From contig OU015661.1 in the NCBI GenBank assembly GCA_907165275.2, positions 2,053,501 to 2,117,500 on the forward strand: a DNA stretch of 64,000 bases. Direction: 5' to 3'. How positions within the stretch are numbered: position 1 is the stretch's first letter; each line of letters opens with the position of its first letter. The position numbers and the translations under genes were made by a program. This document shows positions 41,201-47,200 of this stretch, piece by piece. This DNA is from Zygaena filipendulae. Taxonomy: Eukaryota; Arthropoda; Insecta; Lepidoptera; Zygaenidae. The notes below the pieces were generated by a model. That model saw only the letters and a program-made list of their open reading frames with translations, searched no databases and was not told the origin of the DNA.

Positions 41201-44200
41201 TGACAATAACAATAAAAAAAATTGTAATTAAATATGTTTGTATTACTCTGCCCAAAAGGTGATGAGCAATATGTATAATTCCCGGTCAATTTGATTATTT
41301 GAATAATTATTATCAAATTGCACTCTCATATTGGGCATTTTTCATAATGACCGGGCATTATGTATACTGCCCAATTTATCACTTGGTCCATAACATGCAT
41401 TTAGTGAAAAGCTCTTTTGAAATTATTTAACTATTACTCCAATTTTATTTATTTTAACAGATTTTCTTCTTTACTTGTGCTATAAGATATTGCTGCTTGT
41501 TAAATTTCATGATTCTTGGTCGAGGGAAAATATCCCATATGGTTATGATTCTCTTACGAGTGTTAAAATATGCGGCATCAACGGCGGTATGTTTCGGTTG
41601 CGTTGACTAAGAAGATTGACTTTTTCCCACATCTCCAAGGGACTAATCAAACTATACTAATAATACTAATATTATAAAGCTGAAGAGTGTGTTTGTTTGG
41701 TTGAATGCGTTAATCTCAGGAACTACTTGTTCGAATTGAAAAATTCTTTTAGTGTTGGATAGCCCATTTATCAAGGAAGGCTATAGGTTTCTGGAAAAAA
41801 AGGTCTTGCCAGATAAACGGACAACGAAGTGACCCTTGAGGATACTTATATTCCTGTTGAGGTATCGAACTCTAAAGAGGAAGTGAAGTAGTTCTCTTTT
41901 GAATTTCAGACATTCACCGAGTCGATAGAGCTGAGCACGCAGCAGCTGATGGCCGAGAAGCAGAAGAGCGACTTGCTTCTATCGCGGATGCTGCCGGCGC
42001 CCGTGCTTCGTCGACTGCGAGCTCAGCGAGAGGTGAGATTGAAGTGAAACAATTTTTAACTACCCCCACGGTTTCACTTGCGGAATCGTAACCTCTATGT
42101 ACGTATATCCTGATAAAAAGTATTCTATATCACTCGGAGGTACTACTGCTGCCAATTCCTGACAGAAATCTAAGAATAGGTTCAGCTTCAGCTCCCTTAG
42201 CCAAGTTGATAAAATAAACGTTAATGCATAGAAAACTAAGGAATGAATCCACATGCTACGTAGTACGTCATGTAGGTACGTAGTACTCGTAGTAACACAA
42301 CGATTTTTCCGTATCTATTCTATTCTCTGTTCTTTATTTTAAACTAGCTGTTCCCGGCGGTTTCACCCGCATTAATGTCGGAGTTTCCGCGGGAATTCCC
42401 GGATAAAAGTATCTTATGTCCTTCTCTATACCCCTGACAACGTGTATGCAAAAGTTGATTGTTTTTGTGCATCAATTATTATTACGAACGAAATATTGAA
42501 TGAAACTTAAAGTTACCTAAAATGTCTTTTTCACTAAATTTGATCTTTATTATTGTAATGTTATAATACCTATTACCTTATAATATATTGGTTTAAAATT
42601 TTTAATACGTCTTTTAATTATTAGTATTACTCCAAGAGCTAGTCGGTTAGATCTGACCATTCCATAATATAGTCATTTATATTTTGTACTTGTTTAAGGT
42701 CCCAGCGGAAGCTTTCGACGCGGTGACGGTGTTCTTCAGCGATATAGTTGGCTTCACCACCATATCAGCGTCGAGCACGCCCATGGAGGTGATCAACATG
42801 CTCAATATGCTTTACAGGTAATCTATTGTTTAAGGTGTACAATACTTTGATTGACCGTTGGTGTACGAAGCTGACTGCAACGACAAGTGTCGCTTGTTTG
42901 ATCCCCGTATCGAAGTAAACCACAGAACAAATAGAATCAACTCAAGTTTAGTATGAAAACAGATGAAAATCAATATCGCTGACGTTATCATTTTAAGAAA
43001 GTGTACATTTAAGGAAAGTGGACATTTTAGGAAAGTGGAAATTTTAGGAAAGTGGACGTTTTAGGAAAGTGTACATTTAAGGAAAGTGGACATTTTAGGA
43101 AAGTGGAAATTTTAAGAAAGTGGACGTTTTAGGAAAGTGCACATTTTAGGAAAGTGCACATTTTAGGAAAGTGGACATTTTAGAAAAGTGGCCATTTTGG
43201 GAAAGTGGACGTTTTAGGAAAGTGGACATTTTCGGAAAGTAGCCATTTTGGGAAAGTGGACGTTTTAGGAAAGTGGACATTTTCGGAAAGTAGCCATTTT
43301 GGGAAAGTGGACGTTTTAGGAAAGTGGACATTTTAGGAAACTGGTCATTTTCGACCTGAAGGCACAAATCTACATATTCATCGACGTGATTGAATGTATT
43401 AAATGCCATTTGCTAATGTACCTAATACCTATTTATTTATGCTTTTCTGAGATTGACTGTGTATGGAATGGAATATTGTAGTTTTATGTATTGGATGCAA
43501 GCAAAACAAATTTTGGAAAGTTTGATCGTAACCGTATGGTGTAGCTCTACAGTCTAAATTGTTTCGCTAGCTGATATATTCCTTTCTTTGAGGTCTAGGC
43601 CCGTTAGAGTAGGTCTCTTAGACCGATAATCCGATGACGATCGCGAGTCCTGCAGTACTGATCGTCTTGGTGATCTTTGTAGAGGATTATAGTATATCTT
43701 CGCCGAATGATAAAGATAGATATATAGTATATACTAAAAAAAGACATTTAAGGCGGTAACATAAGTGAAAAATAAAAATAGGCTAAATACAATTTTTTGA
43801 TAATTATCTATGCAGGATTAGACGATAACAAAAAAATAGACTGGCACACTTCATTCAAACACCACTGTTTGAAGAAGTACGTATATTTTAGAAGATCTGA
43901 ATTGTTTTTTGGGAGCAGCCTCTTACACTGATCTTTGTAATTAAAGCAGTCGTGTGAATGTATTTTCAGGTTATTCGATGCGAGAATAATGCAATACAAC
44001 GTCTACAAAGTGGAAACCATCGGAGACGCTTACATGGTTGTGTCTGGCTTACCTCAAAGAAATGGTGAGTTTCGCACTCGATACCTACTTAAAGCTAAGT
44101 ATTCGCAAAAATCCAGAACATAATTGAAGATTTTTCAACCGTTCGGCACAAAATACCCAATTAATGGACTGCAGTCTGCAAAATGTTTTTCTTACTAGCG

Positions 44201-47200
44201 AAATTTAAAGTATCTAACAGCAAAATTTTCATAGATCTTTACTTCTTATTTTTTTAATAATTTTGTTACTAAACGTGATAAAAAAATATGGCAATTTGAA
44301 ATTAAAAGCGTACATTAACCATTATAAGCAGGACAGATGCCAGAGCATGCGGCAAGAGATATGCCCATGGGTTTAGATTAGGCAATCCTACTACACTCGA
44401 GAGCAATGAATCCGGGTCACTTAAAGAATCCTAAAAATCTCGGAAACTAAAAATGCTAGGTTAATGCAATAAATCGTATTTAATAGACAATGTAATACTC
44501 CTTAAATGAAAGTAAAAAAAATATGAGTCACCATACATTTTATTAACACAAAATTACATAAAGAAAAAAACTGCTGATCTCTCCTTAAAACAAAAATAGG
44601 AAACATGAAATTTTTGAACTTTATTACGATTTTCTTGAATTTTAATACTTCGTATTACCTCCTCGTGCTTCCATTACTGCGTTTACGCGGTTTGGCATGC
44701 TGTACACCAAGTTCCTTATACGATTTTGGGGAATATTCTCCCATTCCTCTGTGAGAGCAATTTTGAGCTCACGAAGCGTGATTGGGGGAGGGTTTCGTTG
44801 TTTTACGCATCTGCCTAGCTCGTCCCAAGCATGCTCGATCGGGTTGATATCCGGGCTGCGCGCTGGCCACTCCATACGAGTAATGTTCATCTCTTGAAGG
44901 TAGTCATTCACAATCCTACCTGTATGAGGTCGGGCATTGTCATGCATAAATATAGCATCCTCACCTAAATTGACCATAAATGGACCAACGTGATCATTGA
45001 GGATTTCTTCCACATATCTTACGCTAGTTAAAGAGCCGTTTTCTATGATCACCAGCTCTGTGCGACTTTCAGAAGAAATTCCGGCCCACACAAGTACAGA
45101 CCCACCACCGTAGGCTACTTTTTCTTCGATGCATGCTTGCTTGAATCTTTCCCCTGGTCTTCTACGCGAAAGTGTGTAAGTATATATGGATGGATGGATG
45201 GATGGATGTTTGTTACTCTTTCACGCAAAAACTACTGGATGGATTTAAATGAAACTTTACAATAATATAGCTTATATATCTGATTAACACATAGGGTACT
45301 TTTTATCCCGGAGTTACCGCAAGAACTCTGAAATTAACGTGGGTGAAACCGCAGGGCACAACTATTAATAAATATAATCTTAATATAAAAGAAGGACATA
45401 GAGTACTTTTTCCCGCAACCTCCGCGGGAACTCCGAAATTACCGCGGATGAAATCTCGGGGGACAGCTAGTTATGTATACACTCAGATAAGCAATAACAC
45501 GTTAACCCACAAACTTAAGTTATTGATTTAGAACGATTTATTGAGAGTTAGGGAACGTTTTTTAATTATGTGTTTACCTTGTTACATTGCTTAAATATGT
45601 AAATAAATATTTAACATGAAAAATGTTGACACAAAATGACGCTATAGTTTTAAAACACGATTTACTCAAAATTTCTCCAGTGTGGGTTAACACACTATTG
45701 CTTATCTATGTCAGTATATTCCTTCTTTCTTTCTTTCATCGCACCTCATAACACCAAAACCTAGGTATAGGCTCGTGGGCATCAGCTAGCCACCCATAAT
45801 TTCCAGGTAATCGTCACGCGTCCGAGATAGCGGACATGTCGTTGTCTCTGATGCGGAGTTTGGAGGGTGCGACGGTGCCGCACCGGAGCGGGGAGGCGCT
45901 GCGGGTCCGGGCGGGGGTGAACACGGGGCCCTGCGTGGCGGGGGTGGTGGGCGCCACCATGCCCAGGTACTGCCTCTTCGGCGACACCATCAACACCGCC
46001 AGCCGGATGGAGAGCACCGGCGAAGGTAATGGATATTTTGTTTCTTTTTCTTAACGAAAAGTTAAATTTAACGAACGTCTCTGATAATGGCAATTTTGTT
46101 TTAAAATCTTTACTTAAAATTAAGTAATCATTAAAACGACTCTGAGTGCAGCCGACAGACCAGTAGATATGGTTTTTGATTAGTAGGTACTCCGTTGTTA
46201 CAGTTTTTTTTGCTTTATGATCGGGCCACGATGCTAAGCTGATGTGGTGCTACGCTAGTCAATCTTACAGTCTTATTCTGGGATTAAAAGAAAAGATTTG
46301 TTGGTACATGGTAGTTAGACCGTATATTTAAAATTTGGCAGTGAAAACGCACCTATCGAGATCATGTTGTGTGTATATTATCTGTGCTACACTGGTAGCT
46401 ATATAATAATTACAACAATATATTTTTTTTTAATAAGTTTGATTATTCAACATTAGTTTGTCGACAGCTAATTGATTAAGATTTCGCGATAGTGACGCTA
46501 ATGGACTGTGCGACTATACTAAAATAGCTGTATTTTATTTTCCAGCTATGAAAATACACATATCGTACACAACGAAGGCAGCTCTGGATGAAATAGGCGG
46601 GTACAAGGTTGAATCCAGAGGGACCGTCGACATACAGGTGAACCAGCCAATATTTATTGTATAACGATTGTTCTTATCAAAATACATTTGGGATATGTCG
46701 GCTTTAATGTTGGTGGGTACAGTGGATATTACTAGAGATTAGTCTATACCTGCTAATATTTTAAAGAGACAAAGTTTGAAGTTTGTGAGTTTGTGACGTT
46801 GTAGGGCGTGATCTTTGGATGTACTGAACCAATTTTGAAAATTCTTTCACTTATAGGAATCTACGGTAGTCCTGAGTGACAAAGGGTACTTTTTATTCCG
46901 AAATTTCCATGGGAAATCCGAAATTACCGTGGGTGAAACAGCTGGATACAGTTTTTTTTTTATCTTTGTTTAAAGAGCTTAGTCGCCTATGTCGCTCTGT
47001 AAGGCAATAGTAGATGCAAGTACTTATTTTCTATGCTTAAAATATAATCTAACTAATTGATACAGCGTTTTGGCCTGTTCCGACATGGGAGACGCCAATA
47101 CGCCATTACATCCTCCCACATCAACAAACACATTGTTGTCCCAAATTTGTCTTCTGTAGGCTTCGTTCCACACACATTCCATCAAAACGTGATATGCAAC

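Noticed and set aside
40098..42699. Kinase-homology domain of a peptide-receptor guanylate cyclase
   Set aside because: Only a 41-residue linker exon lies between membrane segment and cyclase domain, and phases join without extra exons in both genes.
42990..43409. Tandem array as a CRISPR, or its minus-strand ORF as a repeat protein
   Set aside because: Units are contiguous with no unique spacers, and this is eukaryotic intron DNA. The repetitive ORF exists only because 51 is a multiple of 3.
45782..46093. Arg/Pro/His-rich minus-strand ORFs opposite 45807-46025
   Set aside because: They are antisense shadows of the GC-rich gene 1 exon 12.
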